Assembly: GCA_902622825.1 (NCBI GenBank)
Contig: CACNRH010000005.1
Span: forward strand, 1 to 48,110
Direction of reading: 5' to 3'
Origin: an uncultured Pelagibacteraceae bacterium
GTDB taxonomy: Bacteria; Pseudomonadota; Alphaproteobacteria; Pelagibacterales; Pelagibacteraceae
DNA length: 48,110 bases
The translations under genes were made by a program, and so were the position numbers. Positions 17,579 to 25,795 of this stretch are shown piece by piece. Positions within the stretch are counted from its first letter, which is position 1; every line of letters begins with the position of its first letter. The notes beneath the pieces are model-generated. The model worked only from the letters and a program-made list of their open reading frames with translations. It did no database searches and was not told where the DNA came from.

Positions 17579-18205
17579 ATGAAAATACATAAAATTCAAG
17601 GTGACATAAGTAAAGAAATTTTAAACACTATTAAAAATACATGCAGTATTGATTGTGAGATGCAAGGACTTGTTCCTCGTAGAGATCAATTGTCACTTAT
17701 CCAGCTTACTAGTGACAATGATAATGTATATATTGTACAACCTGATAGAAAATCTTATGAGGCACCAAATTTAGTCTCATTGCTAAATGATGAGAAAATT
17801 TTAAAAATTTTTCATTTTGCAAGAATGGATGTTCATTTTCTAGAATATTACCTTAAAACCGAAGTTAAAAATTACTATTGTACAAAATTAATGTCTAAGC
17901 TTGCTAGGAGCTACAGCTCTAATCATGGTCTTAAAGATCTTTGCCAAGAGTTATGTAATGTAAAGCTTGAGAAAAAATATGGAAGTTCAACAGATTGGAA
18001 TAAAAGTTTAGATGATGTAAGTGAAAAAGAATTAAAATATTTGTGTAATGATGTTTTGTATCTCAAAGAAATAAAAGAAAAATTACAAAAAATGCTTCAA
18101 AGAGATAATAGATTTGATCTATTTTTGAGTTCTATGAGTGGAGTGCGAAGCAGAATTAATTTAGATAAAGCTGGATTTAACGATCCAAATATATTCGAAC
18201 ATTAA
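17579..18205 (+). CDS. Ribonuclease D-like 3'-5' exonuclease
   Basis: 208 residues, only the exonuclease domain of RNase D; the HRDC domains of E. coli Rnd are absent, as in many alphaproteobacterial homologues. DEDDy residues are visible: D25 and E27 in DCEMQG, D84 in FHFARMDV, and Y154/D158 in YLCND. The expected job is 3' trimming of tRNA and other small RNAs. It heads the long rightward gene run and ends one base before kdsD. Confidence 0.93.
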   Translation: MKIHKIQGDISKEILNTIKNTCSIDCEMQGLVPRRDQLSLIQLTSDNDNVYIVQPDRKSYEAPNLVSLLNDEKILKIFHFARMDVHFLEYYLKTEVKNYYCTKLMSKLARSYSSNHGLKDLCQELCNVKLEKKYGSSTDWNKSLDDVSEKELKYLCNDVLYLKEIKEKLQKMLQRDNRFDLFLSSMSGVRSRINLDKAGFNDPNIFEH

Positions 18206-18206
18206 T

Positions 18207-19184
18207 ATGGTTAAAAATTATATTAAAATAGCAAAAAAATCTGCTTTAGTTCAGATCTCTGAATTAAAAAAAATTAAAAATGTTTTCAATAAATCTTTTG
18301 AAAAAGCAGTTGAACAAATATCATCTTGTAAAGGAAAGGTTATCTGCGCTGGTATAGGAAAATCTGGTTTGATAGCAAGAAAGGTTAGCGCAACTTTATC
18401 AAGTGTTGGTATATCTAGTTTCTTTTGTGATCCTGCGCAAGCGCTTCACGGGGACATGGGTCAAATTGAGAGAAAAGATATATTAATAATATTTTCTTAT
18501 TCTGGAAACACAATTGAATTGACTAATATGCTTAGATACGCAAACAGGTTTAACGTAAAAGTAATTGGTGTAGCTTCAAAATCAGACAGTATGTTATTAA
18601 AGGCAAGTGATGTTAAAATCTTATTACCAAAGGTAAAAGAATCAGATAGTACAAAAATTGTTCCGACGACCAGTACGTCAATTACTCTTTTATTTGGTGA
18701 CTCTCTAGCTACAGCATTAATGTATAAAAAGAAATTTTCAAAGGAAAAGTTTAAGGTATTTCATCCAGGTGGAAATTTGGGGCAAAAGCTATTACTTTCA
18801 AAAGATATAATGATTAGAGGAAACAAGTTACCAGTTGTTAATGTAGATAATAAGATCACTAATGCACTGCATAAAATTAATCAAAAAAAACTTGGTCTTG
18901 TTGTAATTACTAAGAATGGTTTTATTTGTGGTATTATCACTGATGGAGATTTAAGAAGAGCGATTAAAAATAAAAGAGAAAAAAGAAGACTTAGTGAAAT
19001 CATGTCAAAAAATCCTTTAATGGTGAGCGAAGACTTTTTAGCTTCTAAAGCTTTAGCTTTAATGAACGAAAAGAAAATCACAAGCCTTTTAGTTGTTTCA
19101 AATAAAGATATTAGAAATAAGAAAAAAGCAAAGTTACTCGGAATAATTCATATACACTCTTTGCTAAAATATGGGCTTTCGTGA
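18207..19184 (+). CDS. kdsD: Arabinose-5-phosphate isomerase (KdsD/KpsF)
   Basis: Interconverts ribulose-5-phosphate and arabinose-5-phosphate, the first committed step towards KDO. 325 residues: SIS domain (about 40-175, with GIGKSGLIARKVSATLSS and SYSGNTIEL) and two CBS domains (about 205-320, MIRGNKLPVV and IMSKNPLMVS), the full KdsD layout. It begins the LPS cluster kdsD-lptC-lptB and overlaps lptC by four bases (GTGA). Confidence 0.95.
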   Translation: MVKNYIKIAKKSALVQISELKKIKNVFNKSFEKAVEQISSCKGKVICAGIGKSGLIARKVSATLSSVGISSFFCDPAQALHGDMGQIERKDILIIFSYSGNTIELTNMLRYANRFNVKVIGVASKSDSMLLKASDVKILLPKVKESDSTKIVPTTSTSITLLFGDSLATALMYKKKFSKEKFKVFHPGGNLGQKLLLSKDIMIRGNKLPVVNVDNKITNALHKINQKKLGLVVITKNGFICGIITDGDLRRAIKNKREKRRLSEIMSKNPLMVSEDFLASKALALMNEKKITSLLVVSNKDIRNKKKAKLLGIIHIHSLLKYGLS

Positions 19185-19756
19185 ACATTAGAAAAAGAAA
19201 AATAATTTTTTTTCAATTCTTTCTCTTCGTTATTTCGACGTTAATCGTATATTTTTTTTATTTTAACAAAGATAAAGTTGAGAATATTGAGGTAGAGAAT
19301 ATACAAACTGCCGAGGATGAAAGCTCAAATGTATTTAATGATATTGAGTACAGCGGTTTTGATTTGAATGGAAATAGATATTATCTCTTCTCGAGCGAGG
19401 CAATTTTTGACTCTGAAAAACCGGAGATCGTAAATATGAAAAATGTTTTAGCAAGGTTTACTTTTAAAGATGGCTCTATCCTAATTGTAAGATCGAAAAC
19501 TGGGTTATTTAATAACAAAAGTCTGGACATGTTCTTTACCGAAAACGTCAATTCTGAATATAATAAACATAAATTATATTCCAATAATATAGATTATCTA
19601 AATACGAAAAGCTTGTTAAAAGTTTACGGTAATGTGAATGGAAGCGGTCCAAAAGGAAAAATAAATGCTGAAAATTTAAATTTTGATCTTAAAAACAAGA
19701 CTTTAGATATTTCTGCGATTGAAAATAGTCAAGTAAATGTTAATTTAGTAAATTGA
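19181..19756 (+). CDS. lptC: LPS export protein LptC
   Basis: Single-pass inner-membrane protein that receives LPS from the LptB2FG extractor. 191 residues with one N-terminal membrane helix (about 8-28) and a beta-jellyroll-like periplasmic domain (YSGFDLNGNRYYLFSSEAIF and GLFNNKSLDMFF repeats). The start is GTG, inside the kdsD stop. The sequence is weakly conserved, as usual for LptC; identification leans on position before lptB. No lptA gene sits between it and lptB, where many bacteria have one. Confidence 0.86.
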   Translation: MNIRKRKIIFFQFFLFVISTLIVYFFYFNKDKVENIEVENIQTAEDESSNVFNDIEYSGFDLNGNRYYLFSSEAIFDSEKPEIVNMKNVLARFTFKDGSILIVRSKTGLFNNKSLDMFFTENVNSEYNKHKLYSNNIDYLNTKSLLKVYGNVNGSGPKGKINAENLNFDLKNKTLDISAIENSQVNVNLVN

Positions 19757-19757
19757 T

Positions 19758-20513
19758 ATGAAAAAAGGTTTCAGAATAATAAAATTTAAAAAAGATAAAC
19801 CGGTTTTCCAAGTTAAAGATATAAGTAAATCTTTTGATGGAAGACCAATCCTTAAAAAAATCTCTATGCACGTTCACAAGTCTGAAATAGTAGGCGTTCT
19901 TGGACCGAATGGGTGTGGTAAGAGTACTTTATATGGAGTTTGTGTTGGTGAACACAGAACCGATAACGGTAAGATAATTTTAAATAATAAAGAACTTCAA
20001 GATTTGCCCATACACTTAAGAGCAAAAATGGGGCTCGGATATCTTCCACAACAGAGAAGTTTATTTGATATGAGTGTCTACGATAATATTTTTGGAATTT
20101 GCCAAATTTGTATAAAAGATACTGATAAACAAATTTCTACCACGGAGAAACTTTTAGACGAATTTAATTTACAACATTTAAGAAGCCTAAATGCCTCAGT
20201 TTTGTCAGGTGGTGAAAGAGCAAGAGTAGCTTTGTCTAGAGTTATGATAAATAATCCTAAAGTTATATTGTTGGATGAAGTTTTAAGTAATTTGGACCCG
20301 ATTGTCGTACAAGATATTCAAAAATATATACTGAAAATACAAAACTCTGGTGTTGCAATTTTGATAACAGATCACCAAGTTAGAAATTTATTTGAAATAG
20401 TAGATAGAGCTTATATTATTGGAGAACATCAAATTATAGGTGAAGGAACTCCTAGTGAACTTATGAAAAATTCTAAAGCCGTAGAACAATACTTTGGAAA
20501 TCAATTTAATTAA
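19758..20513 (+). CDS. lptB: LPS export ABC transporter ATP-binding protein LptB
   Basis: ATPase that drives LPS extraction from the inner membrane with LptFG. 251 residues. Walker A GPNGCGKST (49-57), Q-loop in YLPQQRSLFDMSV, signature LSGGERARVALSR (149-161) and Walker B VILLDE (169-174) are present. The residue after the catalytic Glu is V175 where LptB proteins normally have Pro. The position after lptC confirms the family. Its last base is the first base of the aroA start codon. Confidence 0.94.
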   Translation: MKKGFRIIKFKKDKPVFQVKDISKSFDGRPILKKISMHVHKSEIVGVLGPNGCGKSTLYGVCVGEHRTDNGKIILNNKELQDLPIHLRAKMGLGYLPQQRSLFDMSVYDNIFGICQICIKDTDKQISTTEKLLDEFNLQHLRSLNASVLSGGERARVALSRVMINNPKVILLDEVLSNLDPIVVQDIQKYILKIQNSGVAILITDHQVRNLFEIVDRAYIIGEHQIIGEGTPSELMKNSKAVEQYFGNQFN

Positions 20514-21859
20514 TGCCATTAAAAAAATTTGCGGTTGAAAATTTTCATAAAATAAATAAATTTTCAAAAACAATAAAAGTGGATGGTGACAAATCCATTT
20601 CTATTAGGTCCTTTTTGATATCAGCAATTTCGTTAGACATATCTCAAATTAACAATGCGCTCGAATCTGAAGATGTAATTTCTACAATAAAATGCTTAAA
20701 AAAATTGAATGTAAAAATTATGAAGAAAAATCCTGGAAAATATTTGGTTTATGGAAAAGGATTAGGATCTTTGAATTGTAAGAAAAAAACTGTTTTAAAC
20801 TGTGAAAATAGTGGCACACTATCTCGACTTCTAGTAGGGATTTTGTCAACCACGCCTAATATAGATGTCATTATTAAAGGAGATCATTCTTTAAATAAAA
20901 GAAATATGAAAAAACTTATAAAGTTAATGAATTCATTTGGGGCCGAATTTAGTCCAATAAAAAAAGAAAATTTCCCTTTACGCTTAATTTCTTCAGAAAT
21001 TCCCCTTGGTATAAGTTACAAAGCAGGTGTCTCGGCGCAGTTGAAAAGCGCTGCTATTTTGGCTGGATTAAATTCTTATGGCCAAACCTTTATAGAGGAG
21101 AAAATAAAAAGCAGGGACCATACTGAAAATATGCTTAAAGCAAATAAAAAAAGTATTTCTGTGAAGAAAGGAGATACAAATTTAATAAAAATTAATGGAA
21201 AAAATCAACTACAGAAAATTAACATAACAGTACCAGGAGATCCTTCATCAGCAGCCTTTTTTTGCGCTTTGACAATTTTAAACACCAACTGCAAACTAAA
21301 AATTAAAAATGTCCAGCTTAACAAAACAAGAATTGGATTTTATGAAATTTTAAAAAAAAGTGGTGCAAAGATTAAATTTACTAACATAAAACTTAGAAAC
21401 GGAGAGAGGATTGGAGATATATTGGTCAAAAGCAGTAAATTAAAACCTATAAAAGCTTCTAAAGTATTTTATCCAAAAACTGCTGATGAGTATCCTATAC
21501 TTTTTGTTATTGCCTCATTAATTAAAGGTTGTTCTGTGTTTGAAGGTATAGGTGATTTAGCTAATAAGGAAAGCAATAGAATTTTAGAAATGAAAAAGAT
21601 ACTCAATAATATAGGTGTTAAATTTTTATATTCAAACGATAAAGTAAAAATTTATGGTGCAATGAAAAAGAATTATAAAAATTTAGAAATAACTGTGCCC
21701 AAACTTGGAGATCACAGAATTTGCATGAGCACACTAATATTGTCACTTTTAACTGGTGTTAAAGTTAAAATAAATAATTTTGAAACTGTAAATACTTCTG
21801 CACCGTCTTTTTTAAAGATAGTAAAAAAAATTGGGGGAAAATTTGAAATTAAAAAGTAA
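20513..21859 (+). CDS. aroA: 3-phosphoshikimate 1-carboxyvinyltransferase (EPSP synthase)
   Basis: Sixth shikimate step, joining PEP to shikimate-3-phosphate. 448 residues, usual length. DGDKSISIR (24-32), NSGTLSRLL (99-107), SAQLKSAAILAGL, PGDPSSAAFF (241-250), TADEYP (323-328) and GDHR are recognisable. Two changes stand out: the His of KSISHR is Ile, and the LRxKESDR loop that helps bind PEP reads LANKESNR, with A350 at the normally invariant Arg. Flanked by lptB and cmk; aroA-cmk-rpsA is a classic order. Confidence 0.93.
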   Translation: MPLKKFAVENFHKINKFSKTIKVDGDKSISIRSFLISAISLDISQINNALESEDVISTIKCLKKLNVKIMKKNPGKYLVYGKGLGSLNCKKKTVLNCENSGTLSRLLVGILSTTPNIDVIIKGDHSLNKRNMKKLIKLMNSFGAEFSPIKKENFPLRLISSEIPLGISYKAGVSAQLKSAAILAGLNSYGQTFIEEKIKSRDHTENMLKANKKSISVKKGDTNLIKINGKNQLQKINITVPGDPSSAAFFCALTILNTNCKLKIKNVQLNKTRIGFYEILKKSGAKIKFTNIKLRNGERIGDILVKSSKLKPIKASKVFYPKTADEYPILFVIASLIKGCSVFEGIGDLANKESNRILEMKKILNNIGVKFLYSNDKVKIYGAMKKNYKNLEITVPKLGDHRICMSTLILSLLTGVKVKINNFETVNTSAPSFLKIVKKIGGKFEIKK

Positions 21860-22505
21860 ATTCAATATACAAATTGCTGCTGACGGTTCTTCTGCAAGTG
21901 GCAAAACCACCGGCGCTAAACTATTTTCAAAAAAATACGGTATAAAATTTTTATCTTCAGGATTATTATATAGATATTCTAGTTACTTAATCATTAAAAA
22001 TAAACCCAGTAGTGAACGTATCTTTCTAGAAAAAAAATTTAAGAAATTTAATTTATCACATTTAAAAAATAAAAATCTCCATACACCAGAAATAAGTGAG
22101 TTGAGTTCTAAAATAGCAAAAAAAAAAGAAATTAGAGGTATTCTTAAACGCTTTCAGAAAAATTTTGTAAGGAGAAATAGAAAAGTTTGTATTGAGGGAA
22201 GAGATATTGGGACCGTTATAATGCCGAACGCTGATATAAAGTTTTTTTTCACGTGCAATCTTAACACTGCAGCCAAAAGAAGATTCAAGGATCTTAAGAA
22301 AAAAAATCCTAAAATAAAGTTTGCAGAAGTAAAAAAAGCTATGAGAATCAGAGATAATTTAGATAGATCAAGAAGAATTTCCCCTTTAATTAAACCCAAA
22401 AATGCTGTAATTGTGCCAACTGATAAATTAAAAAACATTAAAGGTATGATAAATAAAATGTCAAATGTTTTAGAAAGTGTAATTAAAAAGAAATATGGCA
22501 GTTGA
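21843..22505 (+). CDS. cmk: Cytidylate kinase
   Basis: Phosphorylates CMP and dCMP. 220 residues from a TTG start that has GGGGGAA just upstream; a TTG four codons earlier (21831) is less likely. P-loop IAADGSSASGKTTGAK (canonical GPxxSGK is GSSASGK here), FLSSGLLYR where most enzymes have LDTGxxYR, and VCIEGRDIGTVIMPNADIKFF are visible. It overlaps aroA by 17 bases and rpsA by 11. Somewhat divergent but complete. Confidence 0.92.
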   Translation: MKLKSKFNIQIAADGSSASGKTTGAKLFSKKYGIKFLSSGLLYRYSSYLIIKNKPSSERIFLEKKFKKFNLSHLKNKNLHTPEISELSSKIAKKKEIRGILKRFQKNFVRRNRKVCIEGRDIGTVIMPNADIKFFFTCNLNTAAKRRFKDLKKKNPKIKFAEVKKAMRIRDNLDRSRRISPLIKPKNAVIVPTDKLKNIKGMINKMSNVLESVIKKKYGS

Positions 22506-24216
22506 AACTGGCGAAAAATCACAAGCAACCTCTCAAAAAGAGTTTGAAAGTCTATTAAATGCAGACTTTAAAAATAGGAAACTCAAGGAAAACGAAATCA
22601 TAAAAGCTACTGTTACGGAAATTGGAAAAAATTATGTCGTGGTTGATGCCAAAGCTAAAGCAGAAGCAATGATACCTATTGAAGAATTTAAAAATGATAA
22701 AGAGCTAGAAAAATTAAAAGTTGGTTCAGTAATAGATGTTTATTTAGAGCGAATAGAAAATTTTAAGGGTGAAATAGTCATTTCTAGAGAAAAAGCTCGT
22801 AGAATGATGACATGGAAAAAAATGGAGAAAGTGTTTGAGACACAAGAGGAATTAACTGGCTACATCACTGGAAGAGTAAAAGGTGGTTTTATCTGTACAA
22901 TAGATGGGCTTCCAACGTTTATGCCGGCTTCGCAAATTGATGTTAAGCCTCTAAAAAAATTTGATCACTTAATGAACACGCCTTTGAAAGTTATTGCAAC
23001 TAGAATAGATAGAAGTCGTGGGAACGTATGTACTAGCAGAAGAGCTGTATTAGAAAAAAGTAAAAATGCTGAAATTTCAGAAGCTTTAAAAAATATAAAT
23101 GAAGGTGACATAATTGAAGATGCCAAAGTTAAGGCTACCACTGATTGGGGAATCTTCTTGGATATTAATGGTATCGATGCTCTTTTACATGTCAGCGACC
23201 TGTCGTATGGAAGAGTCAAGAAGCCGTCAGAGTTAGTGACCATAGGTCAAAAATTGAAAGTTAAAATCACAAAAATTGATGAAAAAACTAAAAGAGTTTC
23301 AGCTTCAATCAAAGCTTTAACTGAGGATCCATATCAAAATATTTCAAAAAAATATAAACTTGGAGAAATTTACGACGGAGTTTGCACAAAATTAATGGAC
23401 TATGGTGTATTTGTAAAACTTGAAGAGGGGATTGAAGGATTAATTCACAATAGCGAATTATCTTGGGCAAATAAAAATATACAACCGTCAAAAGTTTTAT
23501 CTGTTTCTCAAAAAATAAAAGTAAAAATTGTAAATATTGATATCGAAACAAAAAGAATATCTTTGTCATATAAAGCTACTCTTGAAAATCCTTGGGACAT
23601 TCTTGAAAAAGAGACAGGTAATGAAATAGAAGTTAAAGTCAAAAATATAACAGATAAAGCTATTTTCGCAGAATTGAAATCGGGATTAACTGGAATGTTA
23701 CACTATAAAGAATTATCTTACGATGAAAACATAGAAAATTTAAAAAAGTTCAAGAAGAACGATAAGATAAAAGTTAAGGTAATAGAAATTAAAGACGAAA
23801 AAATTAGATTGTCTAAAAGAGCACTTGAAAAAGATCCGATGGACTGGTTCAAGGAAAATAAGAAAAAAGTCGGCGACGTTATAACAACCAGAATTCACGA
23901 GATACTAAAAAATGGAGTTAAGGTATCTATAGATAAAAATAAAAGTCTTATTGTAACTATTAAAAAAGTTGATTTAGCTAAAGAGGCTGCTGACCAGAGG
24001 GTTGATATATTTGCTCCTGGTAATGCTTTAGATGCTAAAATTACAGAGTTAGATACCTCAAATAGAAAAATTAAGTTGAGCGTTAAGGCAGCACAGATAG
24101 ATGAAGAAAAAAGTTTAATAGCCAAATTTGGTCAAGGAGCAACAAAATCTGGCGCAACACTTAAGGGTATTTTCGAGAAAGCATTAGGTGGAAAATCTAA
24201 AAAGAAAAAAGATTAA
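22495..24216 (+). CDS. rpsA: 30S ribosomal protein S1
   Basis: Binds mRNA at the ribosome and helps it unfold, which matters in genomes with few strong Shine-Dalgarno sequences. 573 residues with six S1 (OB-fold) repeats, as in E. coli. Repeats 3 and 4 are the clearest (about 203-276 and 290-362, DWGIFLDINGIDALLHVSDLS and YGVFVKLEEGIEGLIHNSELS). A short lysine-rich tail ends the protein. It follows cmk and precedes ihfB, a standard proteobacterial order. Confidence 0.97.
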   Translation: MAVETGEKSQATSQKEFESLLNADFKNRKLKENEIIKATVTEIGKNYVVVDAKAKAEAMIPIEEFKNDKELEKLKVGSVIDVYLERIENFKGEIVISREKARRMMTWKKMEKVFETQEELTGYITGRVKGGFICTIDGLPTFMPASQIDVKPLKKFDHLMNTPLKVIATRIDRSRGNVCTSRRAVLEKSKNAEISEALKNINEGDIIEDAKVKATTDWGIFLDINGIDALLHVSDLSYGRVKKPSELVTIGQKLKVKITKIDEKTKRVSASIKALTEDPYQNISKKYKLGEIYDGVCTKLMDYGVFVKLEEGIEGLIHNSELSWANKNIQPSKVLSVSQKIKVKIVNIDIETKRISLSYKATLENPWDILEKETGNEIEVKVKNITDKAIFAELKSGLTGMLHYKELSYDENIENLKKFKKNDKIKVKVIEIKDEKIRLSKRALEKDPMDWFKENKKKVGDVITTRIHEILKNGVKVSIDKNKSLIVTIKKVDLAKEAADQRVDIFAPGNALDAKITELDTSNRKIKLSVKAAQIDEEKSLIAKFGQGATKSGATLKGIFEKALGGKSKKKKD

Positions 24217-24219
24217 TAC

Positions 24220-24504
24220 TTGTCAAAAAAAGATATTCTAAATAGATTAAAAAGAAAACATCCACAAATCAACGTTGATCAAATTAGTAAAATATACGAA
24301 AAATTCATTGAATTAATTTCTCAGGCTTTATTAGATAGAAAAAGAATCGAAATAAGATCTTTAGGTATATTTTATACAAAGGCCATAAAAGAAAAGAAAA
24401 ATGCAAGAAACCCTAAGACTGGTGAAAAAATTTATGTACCTGAAAAGGTCAAACTAAGATTTAAGGCTAGCAAAGAGCTCCAAAAATTTATAAATACTGA
24501 ATAA
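24220..24504 (+). CDS. ihfB: Integration host factor subunit beta / HU-family protein
   Basis: 94-residue DNA-bending protein of the HU/IHF family. The family arm motif ARNPKTGEKI (about 62-71) is intact, and IEIRSLGIFYTK precedes it. The start is TTG, three bases after the rpsA stop. Position directly after rpsA identifies it as the IHF beta subunit rather than HU. Its last base is the first base of pyrF. Confidence 0.93.
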   Translation: MSKKDILNRLKRKHPQINVDQISKIYEKFIELISQALLDRKRIEIRSLGIFYTKAIKEKKNARNPKTGEKIYVPEKVKLRFKASKELQKFINTE

Positions 24505-25199
24505 TGCGTAAAATATTTATTGCCTGTGATAGTTCTAGTGTATCAGAAATAAGAAAAATAATTGCCAAAACAAAAACAAAAAAATTGAATATTGGATATA
24601 AATTCGGTCTTGAGTTCCTATATGCTAAAAATGGAAGAAAATTTATTTCAAAACTTCAAAATAAAATTTTATTTGCGGATTATAAAATATCAGATATTCC
24701 AAATACAAGTGCGCAAGCAATTAAATCATTATCTGATTTAAAAAATTTAAATTATATAACAGTTCATGTTAGTAGTGGATTAGATTGCTTAAAAACTATT
24801 AAGAAAACTGCAAAAAAAATAAATAAAAAACTTAAAGTTTTAGGTGTTACAATTTTAACTAGTTTTTCAGATAAATCTTTAAAAAAGATAGGATATAACG
24901 CTTCCGTAAAAAATATTGTTATAAAGCAAGCAAAAATCGCAAAGCTAGCAAAATTAGACGGAATTATATGTTCTGGTCACGAAGCAAAGTTTATAAAAAA
25001 AATTTGCACCAATATGGAAATCATAACTCCAGGAATTAGATTAAAGGGAGACGATGTTGGTGATCAAAAAAGAGTGATGTCTCCAAAAGAAGCATTTGCA
25101 AATGGTGCAACATCCATTGTTATTGGTAGAAGTATAACAAAAGGAAATATTAATAAGAATATGAAAAATTTAATAAGCTCATTAAAAGATGAAACTTAA
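24504..25199 (+). CDS. pyrF: Orotidine 5'-phosphate decarboxylase
   Basis: Last step of UMP synthesis. 231 residues, TIM-barrel. The catalytic Asp-x-Lys-x-x-Asp array is in FADYKISDIPNT, GVTILTSF and the C-terminal TPGIRLKGDDVGDQKR phosphate loop are present, and VIGRSIT closes the site. It overlaps trpF by 11 bases and opens the pyrF-trpFBA-accD-folC run. Confidence 0.95.
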   Translation: MRKIFIACDSSSVSEIRKIIAKTKTKKLNIGYKFGLEFLYAKNGRKFISKLQNKILFADYKISDIPNTSAQAIKSLSDLKNLNYITVHVSSGLDCLKTIKKTAKKINKKLKVLGVTILTSFSDKSLKKIGYNASVKNIVIKQAKIAKLAKLDGIICSGHEAKFIKKICTNMEIITPGIRLKGDDVGDQKRVMSPKEAFANGATSIVIGRSITKGNINKNMKNLISSLKDET

Positions 25200-25794
25200 G
25201 GTATGTGGTTTATCGAGAAAAAAAGAAATTATTACATGTATTAACCATGAGGTAGAATTTTGTGGCCTAATTTTAAATTATCCTAAAAGCCACAGACACA
25301 TTACCTTTTCAAGAGCAAGAGAATTAATTAAAATTAAAAGAAAAAAAACAAAATTTGTAGGAGTTTTGGTTAATCCAACTAATAAAGATCTTAAAAAATT
25401 TTCACATTTGAAATTAGACTATTTTCAACTCTATGGAAAATATGATAATTCTAAATTAAGATTAATAAAAAATAAATTTAAAAAAAAAATCATTTCTGTT
25501 ATCGTCGTTAAAAAAAAGAAAGATGTACAAAATTATAAAAAAATTAAGGATAATTCAGATATTATTTTATGGGATAGCTCAGGTTATGAAAAAAGTCTTA
25601 CATGGAATTATGATTGGATTAAACATATTAGAACAAGAGCAAAAAAAATGGTTGCAGGTAATATCACTATCAATAAATTAAAATATTTGAAAAATTATGC
25701 TGATATTGTTGATGTTTCAGGTGCTTTAGAAACTAGAAAAAAAAAAGATATAAAAAAAATAAAAGAATTCGTTAAACAGGTTAGAAAATTATAA
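25189..25794 (+). CDS. trpF: Phosphoribosylanthranilate isomerase
   Basis: Third step of tryptophan synthesis. 201 residues, usual length, very lysine-rich. KVCGLS holds the catalytic Cys and ILWDSSG the catalytic Asp. Other signatures have drifted: SPR reads SHR, QLHG reads QLYG, and the GGTG phosphate loop is missing around YEKSLTWNYDW. VDVSGALE near the C-terminus matches VDVSSGVE. Position before trpB supports the call. Confidence 0.9.
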   Translation: MKLKVCGLSRKKEIITCINHEVEFCGLILNYPKSHRHITFSRARELIKIKRKKTKFVGVLVNPTNKDLKKFSHLKLDYFQLYGKYDNSKLRLIKNKFKKKIISVIVVKKKKDVQNYKKIKDNSDIILWDSSGYEKSLTWNYDWIKHIRTRAKKMVAGNITINKLKYLKNYADIVDVSGALETRKKKDIKKIKEFVKQVRKL

Positions 25795-25795
25795 A

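Noticed and set aside
21166-22110. Signs of a frameshift or decay in aroA or cmk from long A-runs
   Set aside because: Both frames are continuous, the proteins have family length and end motifs, so the runs are normal codon use for this genome.
22154-22528. 124-codon minus-strand frame
   Set aside because: Antisense to cmk and the start of rpsA, very hydrophobic due to A-rich coding on the other strand; no ribosome site or motif.
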